DNA of 23,733 nt from CAYSXY01 sp964435165 (GCA_964435165.1 CAYSXY010000031.1:1-23733), one strand, 5' to 3'. Counted from the stretch's first letter, positions 1 to 8,648 are shown. Numbers and translations are program-made. The notes: generated by a model from the sequence alone, not told the origin.

Positions 1-95
1 AACACCATCATAATGGCCATCAGGCGAACGGCCCAGTGAATCACCTTCTGTAAGACAATAATCAGCGGTTCTTTATCCGGGCTCTGATCATGCAT
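1..95 (-). CDS. Partial small membrane protein, possibly PsiE-like (C-terminus outside window)
   Basis: Only the first 31 codons are visible; the gene runs off the left edge. The ATG at 95-93 lies inside the last codons of the upstream antiporter, whose stop is at 90-88, so the two overlap by 8 bp and are probably translationally coupled. The visible peptide has a short polar head with Asp, Lys and Glu, then an amphipathic to hydrophobic stretch (LIIVLQKVIHWAVRLMAIMM) that looks like the start of a first membrane helix. This pattern resembles the start of bacterial PsiE-family (phosphate-starvation-inducible) membrane proteins as I remember them. That assignment is an inference from 31 residues. 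The other nearby ATG, at 91-89, hits a stop after nine codons, which favours the 95 start. Confidence 0.5.
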   Translation of the reverse strand, partial: MHDQSPDKEPLIIVLQKVIHWAVRLMAIMMV

Positions 96-1791
96 GGTGA
101 TGCTCCTTCTCTTCCATGATTCGCTCAACGGCACGTTCCGCAGCATCATAGAACGGCAGAAAAATCAATGTTGCTCCTTTTTCTTTGAGAATATCACGAT
201 CATGCAGATGCTGCGTCGAGACGGCAATGCCACCCTGATACTGTTGTTGCTTCAATCCCTCAATCAGTGACAACCGCGGATCTTCATGAGTGATGCCAAT
301 ATCGTGCTGCGGCATAGCAGAAACCACCCACGACACCCCTTTCAGCGGCAGGCTGCCGACAAAGGCAGGGTCGCACGCATCGCCATAAATCACCGGGTAG
401 CCCTGGTCACGCCAGAGCTTGACTTCATCGGGATTAAAATCAACCGCCAACAGGCTGAATCCCTCCTGTCGGAGATAATGTGCAATCGCTTTACCATAGC
501 GCCCCAGACCAAATAAGATGACATCGTACCCTTGGCGGTCGACATGCAGCTGCTCCAGCTTCTCTTCACGAAAGGGCCGTTGTCTCTCGAAGAGCGTCAG
601 CACAGACTCCAACCTGGCATAGAGGCTGTGAGAGTAGGTAATCATATAGACGGATAACGAAATCGTAATCAGCCCCACCAATGTCACCAGCCCCAGCGAA
701 TCGGCATTCACATGGCCAAGCGTCAGCCCCATCGCCATAAAAATGAGTGAAAACTCACTAATCTGCGCCACCGTAAGCCCGGCCAGAAAACCGGTGCGCT
801 TGCGATAGCCCATCAGCCCCATAATAACCATCACAATCACCGGATTACCGATCAATACGAAAATCGAGAAAATCAACGCCGGCACTATCTGTGCGCCAAG
901 CAAGCCCAGATCCAGTTGTGATCCGAGTGCAATGAAAAAGAATAACAGCAGGAAATCCCGCAATGACGACAGGCGGGCGACAATGGCTTCACGAAACGGC
1001 GTCGATGCCAGCGAAATACCGGCGAGCAGACCACCTAACTCTTTACTAAAGCCAAGCTGGCTGCCAATCGCCGCCAGCAAGGCAGCCCAGGCAATCGCAA
1101 AGGTAACCAGGAGTTCCTGAGAATGTGCAATGCGGCTCACCAGCGGTGTGGCCAGATAGCGGATAAAGAGCAGAACAAAGCCCAGCATCAGCATGCCATA
1201 GAACAATACGGACACAATATGAGTCAGCACCGTTCCGTCTGAACCATCTTGCGCCCCCACGCCGAATGCGGATAGTACCATCATAGCCAGGACAACGACT
1301 AAATCCTGAACAATCAAAAACCCGATCGCAATGCGCCCATGCAAGGAATCGACTTCGCGCTTGTCTGACAAAAGTTTGACGATGATGATGGTACTGGAGA
1401 ATGTCAGCGCCACCGCAACGTAGAGGGAGGTGACGGTATCCAATCCCAGGCCCAGGCCAATCAGAAAGCCGAGCACCGAGGTGAATGTCACCTGCCCGAG
1501 CCCGGTAGCCAGCGCCACAGGCCCAAGCGTGCGAATCAGTTTCAAATCAAGCTTCAGCCCGACCAGAAATAACAGAACGGCAATGCCCAGTTCCGCGAGC
1601 AATTTGATATGTTCGTGCGATTGGACAATACCCAGCGCCGATGGCCCGGCCAGCACACCAACGGCGATAAAACTGACAATCATCGGCTGGCGCAGCACCA
1701 GCCCCATACACCCAACTGCCGCCGCCAGCGCAATCAATGCCGTCAATTCATAAAAAGGTGATGCATGAATCAAGTCATTGAGTTCCGTCAT
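88..1791 (-). CDS. Kef-type (CPA2) cation:proton antiporter with C-terminal RCK/TrkA-N domain
   Basis: This 567-residue inner-membrane protein should exchange K+ (or Na+) for H+. Residues 1 to about 390 form a dense series of hydrophobic helices typical of the CPA2 family. It contains the Gln-Asp pair at 162-163 that CPA2 antiporters carry in a core helix. After a charged linker, residues 422-545 form a Rossmann-type RCK/TrkA-N domain: Gly-rich loop GLGRYG at 428-433, an acidic residue at the end of strand 2 (Asp451), and GDACD at 460-464. NAD(H) binding is therefore likely. There is no TrkA-C domain, and the tail ends in a His-rich EKEHHHA. Length and layout fit the YbaL/KefC group. Its ATG overlaps the ATPase stop upstream as ATGA, so the two are probably cotranslated. 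No KefF/KefG-type quinone reductase partner is nearby, so glutathione-adduct gating as in true KefB/KefC cannot be assumed. Confidence 0.9.
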   Translation of the reverse strand: MTELNDLIHASPFYELTALIALAAAVGCMGLVLRQPMIVSFIAVGVLAGPSALGIVQSHEHIKLLAELGIAVLLFLVGLKLDLKLIRTLGPVALATGLGQVTFTSVLGFLIGLGLGLDTVTSLYVAVALTFSSTIIIVKLLSDKREVDSLHGRIAIGFLIVQDLVVVLAMMVLSAFGVGAQDGSDGTVLTHIVSVLFYGMLMLGFVLLFIRYLATPLVSRIAHSQELLVTFAIAWAALLAAIGSQLGFSKELGGLLAGISLASTPFREAIVARLSSLRDFLLLFFFIALGSQLDLGLLGAQIVPALIFSIFVLIGNPVIVMVIMGLMGYRKRTGFLAGLTVAQISEFSLIFMAMGLTLGHVNADSLGLVTLVGLITISLSVYMITYSHSLYARLESVLTLFERQRPFREEKLEQLHVDRQGYDVILFGLGRYGKAIAHYLRQEGFSLLAVDFNPDEVKLWRDQGYPVIYGDACDPAFVGSLPLKGVSWVVSAMPQHDIGITHEDPRLSLIEGLKQQQYQGGIAVSTQHLHDRDILKEKGATLIFLPFYDAAERAVERIMEEKEHHHA

Positions 1792-4502
1792 GCATCACCT
1801 CGCCACCTTTTACCCACCAGTTTTTCCGTCTCCAACAGCAACAACACAGCCACCCCAAACGCCACAACCTGCAACCCCTGCTCAACACTGAGCGGCTGCG
1901 CGGCAAAAAAGTGGTGCATCAAGGGAGCATAGGTAAAGAAAAACTGCAATACCGTCACAATACCCACTGCCAGTAACACAGCCTTTGTGCCAAGCACTCC
2001 CTTTAGGGTCAGGGACGTACCATGGACATACCGGACACTGAATAGGTAGAAAATTTCCATCACCACCAGCGTATTCACCGCCATGGTTCGTGCCGTCTCA
2101 AGATCGGCGCCTTGAGCCTGCGCCAATAAAAACTGGCCGAATACACCGACAGAAAACAGCAGTGAGACGAATGCAACACGCCAGATGAGAAAACGCGACA
2201 ATATCGGCGCATTCACAGGACGGGGAGGACGCTGCATCACCTGCGCCTCAGCCGGTTCAAAGGCCAGTGCCATTGCCAGCGCCACGGAACTCACCATATT
2301 GATCCACAAAATTTGAACGGGCGTGATGGGTAAGGTCAGCCCCAGCAGAATGGCGATAATCAGGCTGAGTGATTCGCCGCCATTGACCGGCAGCAGAAAC
2401 GAAATCACCTTGGTGAAATTATCATAAACGGTACGGCCTTCACGCACCGCCACCGCAATCGAGGCAAAATTATCATCCGCCAGAACAAGTTCTGCAGCTT
2501 CCTTCGCCGCTTCGGAGCCGCCCTTACCCATGGCAATGCCCGCATCGGCGCGTTTAAGGGCCGGTGCATCATTCACACCATCGCCGGTCATGGCCACCGT
2601 CATGCCATGAGATTGTAAGGCCATGACCAGTCGCAGCTTATGCTCCGGGCTGGTGCGGGCAAAAATGTCGCACTCCGTGACGGCCTGTCGCAGTGCGGCG
2701 TCATCCATCGCGTCCAGATCATTTCCGGTCAACACGCGGTTCACGGCCTGCAAGCCTACCTGCTCTCCTATTGCAGCCGCCGTCTTGGCATGATCACCGG
2801 TAATCATCTTCACGCGAATACCGGCATGATGACACTCGGCCACAGCAGCAATGGCTTCCGCGCGCGGCGGGTCCATCATACCAACCATCCCCAGCAAGGT
2901 GAGCGTACCCGTAACATCGGCATGTTCCAGCACCGTATGCTCAGCAGAAACCGGTCTGACGGCAATCGCCAGCACGCGCTGACCAAGTGCGGCAATGGCT
3001 TCAGCCTGTCGCTGCCAATAGGCTGTATCTATGGGGTCATCTGCTCCATTCTCGCCATATTGATAAGCACACATGGCCAGTATCTGTTCCGGCGCCCCTT
3101 TAACGTAAATAGATGCATGGCCATCATGGTCATGGTTGAGGGTGGCCATAAAGCGGTGGCTCGCATCGAAGGGAATCGCATCGGTGCGCGCCCAGTTGCG
3201 CTGTGTTCGGGATGTATCCACATCCATCTTCTCGGCAAATGCCAATAAAGCCCCCTCCATGGGGTCGCCTTCCACCCCCCACGCCCCGTCATGCTCACGC
3301 AAGCTGGCATCGTTACACAGTGCAGAAGCACGCCCCAACGCGTCCAGCACGGCGTGGTCAGCAGGCGAAATATGGGCATCATCCAGCATCAATGAGCCCT
3401 TTGGCTCGTATCCCGTGCCGTTGAGTGTGAACAGGTGCTGGTGTGTCAATACCGATGCAACCATCATCTCATTACGTGTTAATGTCCCGGTCTTATCCGT
3501 ACAAATCACCGACACCGAACCCAATGTTTCAATCGCAGGCAATCGCCGGACAATCGCATGACGCCGCGCCATCCCCTGCACGCCAATCGCCAGCGTAATC
3601 GTCAGCACCGCAGGCAGACCTTCCGGAATCGCCGCGACGGACAACCCAACCACCGCCATAAATAATTCGGTGAACGGATGTTCCTGCACAAGATAACCAA
3701 AGGCCAGTATGGCACAGGAAAGCAACAGAATGAAACCGGTCAGCCACTTGGCAAAGACACTCATCTGCGCCACCAGCGGCGTGGTGAGCACCTCGACATC
3801 TGATAACAGCCCGCTGATACGACCAATTTCCGTCTTTGCGGCTGTGGCAACCACCACCCCTTTACCCTGACCGCTGGTCACCAGCGTTCCGGAAAAGGCC
3901 ATACAGGAACGATCGCCAAGTGCGGCATCCTCCGCAACCGGCACGGTTTTTTTATCAGTCGGTACCGACTCTCCAGTCAGGATCGCTTCTTGAATCTTAA
4001 GCCCATGCGCCGTGAGCAACCGCATATCAGCCGGCACTTTATCACCCGCCTCCAGCAACACAATATCGCCAGGTACCAGTTGCTCACCCTCAATGCTCTG
4101 TCGCTGGCCATCGCGCAGCACATTAGCCCGCGGTGCCAGCATATGGCGAATGGCATCCATCGCCTTTTCCGCCTTGCCTTCCTGAATAAACCCGATAATG
4201 GCATTGACACAGACAACCGCCAGAATAACCGCGCTGTCAATCAGATGACCCAGCAGGGCGGTCATTGCCGCTGCACCCAACAGCACATAAATCAGCACAT
4301 GATGGAAATGCTGCAGGAATCGAAGAATGACACTGCGGCGCGGCGGGGCAGGCAGGCGATTGAACCCGTGCACCGCTAATCGTGCCTCCACCTCCGTTTG
4401 AGCAAGCCCATGCTCTGCAGTTTTGAGCAGGTCGACCGCATCCTCAGCAGAACAATGGTGCCAGAGAACAGGTGATGCGATACGGTCGGTCGACTGAGAC
4501 AT
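1788..4502 (-). CDS. P-type (P2-like) cation-transporting ATPase
   Basis: This 904-residue cation pump has the complete catalytic set. It has an N-terminal cation-ATPase domain (about 10-80), the actuator motif TGES at 176-179, and the M4 motif PEGLP at 293-297. The phosphorylation motif DKTGTLT has Asp336. The nucleotide-site KGAPE is at 468-472, and the hinge TGDGVNDAP is at 639-647. About ten membrane helices fit P2 ATPases such as SERCA or PMR1. Ion-site positions are mixed. The M4 Glu294 and the M5 Asn707/Glu710 pair (NGGE) are kept. In M6 the motif is NMVSS (735-739), with Ser where SERCA has the Thr-Asp pair of NLVTDG. Calcium specificity is therefore uncertain and the substrate could be another cation. 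It lies 12 bp after the universal stress gene and overlaps the antiporter start by 4 bp, which suggests one operon for ion homeostasis under stress. Confidence 0.92.
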   Translation of the reverse strand: MSQSTDRIASPVLWHHCSAEDAVDLLKTAEHGLAQTEVEARLAVHGFNRLPAPPRRSVILRFLQHFHHVLIYVLLGAAAMTALLGHLIDSAVILAVVCVNAIIGFIQEGKAEKAMDAIRHMLAPRANVLRDGQRQSIEGEQLVPGDIVLLEAGDKVPADMRLLTAHGLKIQEAILTGESVPTDKKTVPVAEDAALGDRSCMAFSGTLVTSGQGKGVVVATAAKTEIGRISGLLSDVEVLTTPLVAQMSVFAKWLTGFILLLSCAILAFGYLVQEHPFTELFMAVVGLSVAAIPEGLPAVLTITLAIGVQGMARRHAIVRRLPAIETLGSVSVICTDKTGTLTRNEMMVASVLTHQHLFTLNGTGYEPKGSLMLDDAHISPADHAVLDALGRASALCNDASLREHDGAWGVEGDPMEGALLAFAEKMDVDTSRTQRNWARTDAIPFDASHRFMATLNHDHDGHASIYVKGAPEQILAMCAYQYGENGADDPIDTAYWQRQAEAIAALGQRVLAIAVRPVSAEHTVLEHADVTGTLTLLGMVGMMDPPRAEAIAAVAECHHAGIRVKMITGDHAKTAAAIGEQVGLQAVNRVLTGNDLDAMDDAALRQAVTECDIFARTSPEHKLRLVMALQSHGMTVAMTGDGVNDAPALKRADAGIAMGKGGSEAAKEAAELVLADDNFASIAVAVREGRTVYDNFTKVISFLLPVNGGESLSLIIAILLGLTLPITPVQILWINMVSSVALAMALAFEPAEAQVMQRPPRPVNAPILSRFLIWRVAFVSLLFSVGVFGQFLLAQAQGADLETARTMAVNTLVVMEIFYLFSVRYVHGTSLTLKGVLGTKAVLLAVGIVTVLQFFFTYAPLMHHFFAAQPLSVEQGLQVVAFGVAVLLLLETEKLVGKRWRGDA

Positions 4503-4514
4503 ATGATCGTCGGC

Positions 4515-5456
4515 TCACCCGGCCATTTTTACCGGCGAGACGAACCCGCGCGGCTTTAATGCCAATAATGAGCATGGTAATTGCTGCATAATATTCTCTG
4601 CCGTATTACCAATAATCAGGCCCGGTATACCTGCCCTCGCCATGGTGCCCATCACCAGAACGTCAATCTCAAGATTTCGGATGGTATCGGGTATGGCTTC
4701 ATCTGCCTCGCCCCTGATGTGATGCACCTGATAGGCTTCGGTAATACCGGCCTTCGCCATGAGCTGATTCAATCCGGCACGATGCTCCTGCTGCGCGCGA
4801 TTCACTGCCTGAATAATGTCAGCATCGCTCAGCGTCACCCACTTATTATGGCGCAAATAGCCTTCAAACTCATACTCCCAGCAGGAAATAACATGCAATT
4901 GACCACTGCAATGATCCGCCAGTGATCGGGACAATTCCAGCATGCGCAAGGACAATGCTTCTCCTTCTGGTTCTGTGACTTCAGGATCGATAGCAACCGC
5001 CACCTGAATATGCTCCCTCGACTGCTCAATCGGCCGACATAGCCACACCGCACATGGGCATTTGCGCAGCAAATCCATATCCATGGCTTTAAAGCCACCA
5101 TGCTGATCACGAGATTCGGCCTCCTTGATGACAAGATCAATGCCATGCTCCATCACATGCTGAATGATCCTGGGGACAGGCCGTGTATCACTCACCAATT
5201 CCAGCGTTACTGTCACATCATCGTCATTCAGGTCTATAGCGCGCCTGGATACCTCAATCGATTGCTCGGCTTCTTCCAGCAAAGAGGCCTCATATTTCTG
5301 ACGATAGTCCGGAAAATCTTTAGGAAAAGCCGGGCACACCACCAGCACATGCAGCGGGGCTTTGTTATTACGTGCCAGGCTCAGGGCCTGCTTCAGTCCT
5401 GTAGTTTCATCGCCCGTGCCATGGCTGATATAGAGCAATTGATGATAATGTTGCAT
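4515..5456 (-). CDS. Tandem-domain universal stress protein (UspE-like)
   Basis: This 313-residue cytoplasmic protein has two UspA folds in tandem (about 1-145 and 150-305), the length of UspE. The second half ends in the family's glycine-rich nucleotide-loop pattern, seen as GTMARAGIPG followed by LIIGNTAENI, and the strand before it is DVLVMG. The first half has a weaker version, so only the second domain may bind nucleotide. Family members support survival under starvation, low oxygen or ion stress, but the biochemical role here is unknown. The start has a strong purine-rich site (AGGGGGAG) just upstream. It is the first gene of the minus-strand cassette and probably carries the operon promoter. 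It could sense adenine-nucleotide state for the two transporters downstream; that is inference. Confidence 0.87.
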   Translation of the reverse strand: MQHYHQLLYISHGTGDETTGLKQALSLARNNKAPLHVLVVCPAFPKDFPDYRQKYEASLLEEAEQSIEVSRRAIDLNDDDVTVTLELVSDTRPVPRIIQHVMEHGIDLVIKEAESRDQHGGFKAMDMDLLRKCPCAVWLCRPIEQSREHIQVAVAIDPEVTEPEGEALSLRMLELSRSLADHCSGQLHVISCWEYEFEGYLRHNKWVTLSDADIIQAVNRAQQEHRAGLNQLMAKAGITEAYQVHHIRGEADEAIPDTIRNLEIDVLVMGTMARAGIPGLIIGNTAENIMQQLPCSLLALKPRGFVSPVKMAG

Positions 5457-5523
5457 GACTCCCCCTGCATTCGATCCGCGCCATCACACACGACATTCAG
5501 CGATCGAACATAGAAACAGCGCC

Positions 5524-5554
5524 ATTGTAAGTAAACAAAAACAGCGATAAACAA
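5524..5554 (-). promoter_or_regulatory. Candidate promoter of the usp-ATPase-antiporter operon
   Basis: On the minus strand there is a good -10 box, TACAAT (5529-5524), with TTGTTT (5554-5549) as a possible -35 at a rather long 19-bp spacing. It lies about 68 bp before the stress-protein start in an AT-rich stretch. The gap is shared with the divergent HTH-selO pair, so a regulator could act on both. This is read by eye only. Confidence 0.3.
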
Positions 5555-5587
5555 ACGGCAATAACGAGTAATAACAACGAATGAACA

Positions 5588-5785
5588 ATGCTGAGCGCAC
5601 CTTTTATGACAATCCACGATGTGGCCGAACTCCTTCAGGTCAGCCATGCCACCGTGCGTAGCTGGATTAAAAAGAAGGAATTACGGGCCGTAAAACTGGA
5701 GCGTGAATTCCGCATCGCCCGGGTTGATCTGCAGCGCTTTGTTGAGGCCCGTGCGACCATCGCCACCGATGATTCGCGCCGCTGA
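5588..5785 (+). CDS. Small excisionase-family (MerR-like) helix-turn-helix DNA-binding protein
   Basis: This 65-residue protein is almost entirely one winged HTH of the HTH_17/excisionase type. The helix pair is MTIHDVAELLQVSHATVRSW, followed by a basic turn (IKKKEL) and a wing strand ending in FRIARVDLQRFVEAR. These domains bind DNA, usually as part of phage excisionases, BldC-like regulators or plasmid control proteins. No integrase is nearby, so a local transcription regulator is more likely. The start is uncertain: the ATG at 5588 gives a six-residue leader, the ATG at 5606 starts exactly at the domain, and neither has a clear ribosome site. It ends 22 bp before selO on the same strand and diverges from the stress-protein operon, so both are possible targets. 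Confidence 0.8.
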   Translation: MLSAPFMTIHDVAELLQVSHATVRSWIKKKELRAVKLEREFRIARVDLQRFVEARATIATDDSRR

Positions 5786-5807
5786 CACGGAAAGGATGAC
5801 CGCGCCC

Positions 5808-7304
5808 ATGCCCACATCATCCCCGCCTAAACGCACTGACCTAGAATCAGCATCAGACGGGTGGCAATTGGATCATAGCTATGCCACGCTGCCGGAGGTG
5901 TTTTTCGTCCGCATGCCCCCGGTGCCGGTCAGCGGGCCGAAAGTGGTGATCGTCAATCACGCGCTTGCGAATGCGTTGGGCCTTGGCATAGACCGCCTGT
6001 CGCCCGAGGCTCAGGCACATCTCTTTGCCGGCAACCTCTTGCCCGAGGGGGCAGAGCCGCTCGCCCAGGCCTATGCCGGGCATCAATATGGTCATTTCAC
6101 CATTCTGGGCGATGGCCGCGCCCATTTGCTGGGGGAACATCTCACCCCGGATGGCACCCGCGTTGATATTCAACTCAAAGGCTCCGGCAAAACCCCGTTT
6201 GGCCGACGTGGTGATGGCCGCGCGGCGTTGGGCCCGATGCTGCGGGAATATATCATCAGCGAGGCCATGCATGCGCTGGGCATTCCCACCACGCGCAGCC
6301 TGGCCGTGGTGACCACCGGCGAACCTGTCTATCGCGACACGCCATTGCCGGGCGCGATCCTCACCCGCGTGGCCGCCAGCCATCTGCGTGTCGGCACGGT
6401 TGAATATGCCGCAGCACAGCAGAACATCCCGCATCTGAAACAACTGGCCGATTATGCCATCGCCCGCCACTATCCTGAAGCCAGCGAGGCCGAGCAGCCC
6501 TATCAGGCGTTGATTCAAGCGGTGATGGATCGCCAGATCGACCTGATTGTCGACTGGCTGCGCGTCGGGTTCATTCATGGCGTGATGAACACAGACAATA
6601 TGACCCTCTCCGGTGAGACGATTGACTATGGCCCGTGTGCCTTCATGGATAGTTACGATCCCGGCACCGTTTTCAGTTCCATCGACCGGCATGGACGCTA
6701 TGCCTTTGGCAACCAGGCACCGATTGCCCAATGGAACCTGGCGCGCCTGGCCGAAAGCCTGCTGCCTTTGCTGCATGAGGAGATAGAGGAGGCGGCCTCC
6801 CTCGCCGAAGAGATGATTACCGCCTTCCGTCCGGCCTTTGAACGGGCATGGCATGCCATGATGAAGCGAAAACTGGGGCTGTTTGAGGATGAAGAAGGCG
6901 ACGCCGAACTGATTGCCGACCTGCTGCGCTGGATGCAACGGCACAGCGCCGATTACACCAACAGTTTTCGCGCATTGATCAGCGAAACCAGACCGGAAGG
7001 GGCGCTCTATGCCGATGATGCCTTTGACCAATGGTGGCAGCGCTGGCAGGCGCGTTTGCAGCGGCAGCGCAAACCGCTGAAATCATCCTTCTGCCTGATG
7101 CGCGCCAACAACCCGGCCATCATCCCCCGCAACCACCGCGTCGAGGCCGCCCTGTCCGCTGCGGAGCAAGAGGGCAACCTGGAACCGCTCCACCAATTGC
7201 TGGAGGCACTGGCGCAGCCCTATGACGACACCCCAGCCGACAGCACCTTCACCCAGCCGCCCAACCCCAGCGAACGCGTCTACCAAACCTTTTGTGGGAC
7301 GTAA
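5808..7304 (+). CDS. selO: Protein adenylyltransferase SelO (YdiU family pseudokinase)
   Basis: SelO transfers AMP from ATP to Ser, Thr or Tyr of target proteins, using a protein-kinase fold that binds ATP in a flipped orientation. In bacteria it is linked to redox stress. From the chosen ATG the protein has 498 residues, close to the family norm. Visible landmarks are AYAGHQYGHF (88-97), IQLKGSGKTPFGRRGDGRA (121-139, with the ATP-contacting Lys and Arg), and MNTDNM with Asp263/Asn264. The DFG-like DYG has Asp273, ten residues after Asp263, the same spacing as the known catalytic pair in Pseudomonas SelO. The C-terminus YQTFCGT holds the Cys that is selenocysteine in animals. The frame is open further upstream, but the ATG at 5808 has AAGGA about 10 bp before it, while the ATG at 5796 sits directly on that site. 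It is probably cotranscribed with the small HTH gene. Confidence 0.95.
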   Translation: MPTSSPPKRTDLESASDGWQLDHSYATLPEVFFVRMPPVPVSGPKVVIVNHALANALGLGIDRLSPEAQAHLFAGNLLPEGAEPLAQAYAGHQYGHFTILGDGRAHLLGEHLTPDGTRVDIQLKGSGKTPFGRRGDGRAALGPMLREYIISEAMHALGIPTTRSLAVVTTGEPVYRDTPLPGAILTRVAASHLRVGTVEYAAAQQNIPHLKQLADYAIARHYPEASEAEQPYQALIQAVMDRQIDLIVDWLRVGFIHGVMNTDNMTLSGETIDYGPCAFMDSYDPGTVFSSIDRHGRYAFGNQAPIAQWNLARLAESLLPLLHEEIEEAASLAEEMITAFRPAFERAWHAMMKRKLGLFEDEEGDAELIADLLRWMQRHSADYTNSFRALISETRPEGALYADDAFDQWWQRWQARLQRQRKPLKSSFCLMRANNPAIIPRNHRVEAALSAAEQEGNLEPLHQLLEALAQPYDDTPADSTFTQPPNPSERVYQTFCGT

Positions 7305-7592
7305 TGTGGTGAGCGGTAGACCTTGATATATAAATCTAACGGGAGCATGTCTATTTGAGTTAGGCAATTTATATTGTTTAAAAATTCAAAGTTAGATTGA
7401 ATAGATTCCCTAAATAGCCTCCACTTGCCATGCCGTGACAAATGTTGTTCGGATAATATTTAAGTGCGCTTCATATTCCCTAGTTATCCCCTATTCTAAC
7501 ACACCACATATTGTGGACAATGTTTATAAATGACTGATATACAGTGTAGGCACCCCCACCAAATGGGGTAATTTAGCCCCCAAAATACACCA
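7305..7592. other. AT-rich convergent intergenic gap between selO and fic
   Basis: These 288 bp lie between two converging genes and are clearly AT-richer than selO. I see no credible reading frame. Two small hairpins are visible: CCACA-TAT-TGTGG at 7504-7516, and CCCCA-ccaaa-TGGGG at 7554-7568 followed by TAATTT. The second could be a weak terminator in either direction but lacks a proper T run. The composition continues that of the fic gene, so this may be part of the same acquired segment. Confidence 0.5.
7554..7574. terminator. Weak hairpin between converging selO and fic
   Basis: A 5-bp GC-rich stem (CCCCA/TGGGG, 5-base loop) is followed on the plus strand by TAATTT and lies 25 bp beyond the fic stop. 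The stem is short and the T tract poor, so termination activity is uncertain. It is listed because the convergent layout needs a terminator and nothing stronger is visible. Confidence 0.25.
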
Positions 7593-8648
7593 TTAATGAT
7601 AATCTTCCCCCAATTTTCTCCAGTAGGCGGAGCGGCCTTTACCAACACTTTCTATCAACTCCTCAGAACTTAATTTCTGCAAGACATTTCGTATTGTATC
7701 CCGGCTAACAGAAGGGCAGTGATTTTCGATATCGCTGATAGAAAAATGTTCCGGTAATGAAGCAATAGCTTTTTTCACCAAATTAGTTTTGTAGCCTTTG
7801 CCAGTTTGGATATTTTCTATGTCCGCTTCTAGACGACGATAAGCCGCAAGAATAACGCCCAATAGGTAAGTGGTGAAATGAGTATGGTTATGCTCACCCC
7901 TTTCCCACCCAGCATCGGAAAGAGCAAGACTTTCATAATAGCTCTCTTTTGAGTCCTCTACTTGCTTTTCAAGACTTATATAGCGCCCGACATCAAAGCC
8001 GTTTTTATAGAGTAATAATACAGTAATGAGCCGAGCTATACGGCCATTACCATCCATAAACGGGTGGATACATAAAAAGTCATGCACATAGTTTGGGATA
8101 AGAATGAGGGGGTCGTGCTGCTGCAATGCGTGACGATACCCTTGATTCAGGTCTTCCATCGCCTGTGGGGTCAGATGCGGTGCGACAGTGCGGAAACGCA
8201 CCTGCAGGATATTTCCCTTATCGTCTTTTTCTACAATATCATTAGGGCTGTTTTTATATTCACCGCCAGGCGTAGCCGTATATTGCAACATGTCACGGTG
8301 GAGTTGCCGGATAAGAGAGGCGTTAAACGTCATATCTGAATAATAATTATGGATAGTTTGCAATGCATCACGGTAGCCTGCTAGCTCCGTTTGTGGTCGC
8401 TTGACGGGACTTTGTTTATGCTCAAGCAAGGCCTTCAGCACCTTACGGCTAGTTTCAATTCGTTCCAGCCGATTGGAGGATTCCACACTTTCGATAAAGG
8501 CCATTTGCCGGAGGCTTTCCAGCACCTCGGGCTTACGTTCAGCGTAGAGTTGCTGCTTACCTTTATATTCGCGGATCTGTCCAATTAGCAGCACCATCTC
8601 CGGGGTAATATGGAGTTGGTTAAGATATTCCGGCATAAAGCTTTTCAT
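7593..8648 (-). CDS. Fic-domain protein adenylyltransferase, class II, with C-terminal winged helix
   Basis: This 351-residue protein has the full Fic active site HPFMDGNGRIAR at 195-206, with His195, Asp199, the anion-binding Gly-Asn-Gly and Arg206. It should transfer AMP, or another phosphate-containing group, to target hydroxyls. An N-terminal helix carries SSNRLER (57-63), which matches the self-inhibition motif (S/T)xxxE(G/N) with Ser58 and Glu62 but has Arg where Gly or Asn is usual. Residues about 285-346 form a winged-helix-like segment (SISDIENH, SVSRDTIRNVLQKL), a common add-on in standalone Fic proteins. AGAGGA seven bases before the ATG supports the start. There is no separate antitoxin gene. 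The gene is AT-richer than its neighbours and sits next to a tRNA gene, suggesting horizontal transfer. The target is unknown. Confidence 0.9.
   Translation of the reverse strand: MKSFMPEYLNQLHITPEMVLLIGQIREYKGKQQLYAERKPEVLESLRQMAFIESVESSNRLERIETSRKVLKALLEHKQSPVKRPQTELAGYRDALQTIHNYYSDMTFNASLIRQLHRDMLQYTATPGGEYKNSPNDIVEKDDKGNILQVRFRTVAPHLTPQAMEDLNQGYRHALQQHDPLILIPNYVHDFLCIHPFMDGNGRIARLITVLLLYKNGFDVGRYISLEKQVEDSKESYYESLALSDAGWERGEHNHTHFTTYLLGVILAAYRRLEADIENIQTGKGYKTNLVKKAIASLPEHFSISDIENHCPSVSRDTIRNVLQKLSSEELIESVGKGRSAYWRKLGEDYH

Noticed and set aside
5588..5785. HTH protein as a phage excisionase marking a prophage
   Set aside because: No integrase, att repeats or phage genes are nearby; a local regulator is more plausible.
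5853..7031. 392-residue open frame on the minus strand opposite selO
   Set aside because: It lies wholly within selO, has no domain or ribosome site, and its His/Gly/Arg-rich composition is that of an antisense shadow of a GC-rich gene.
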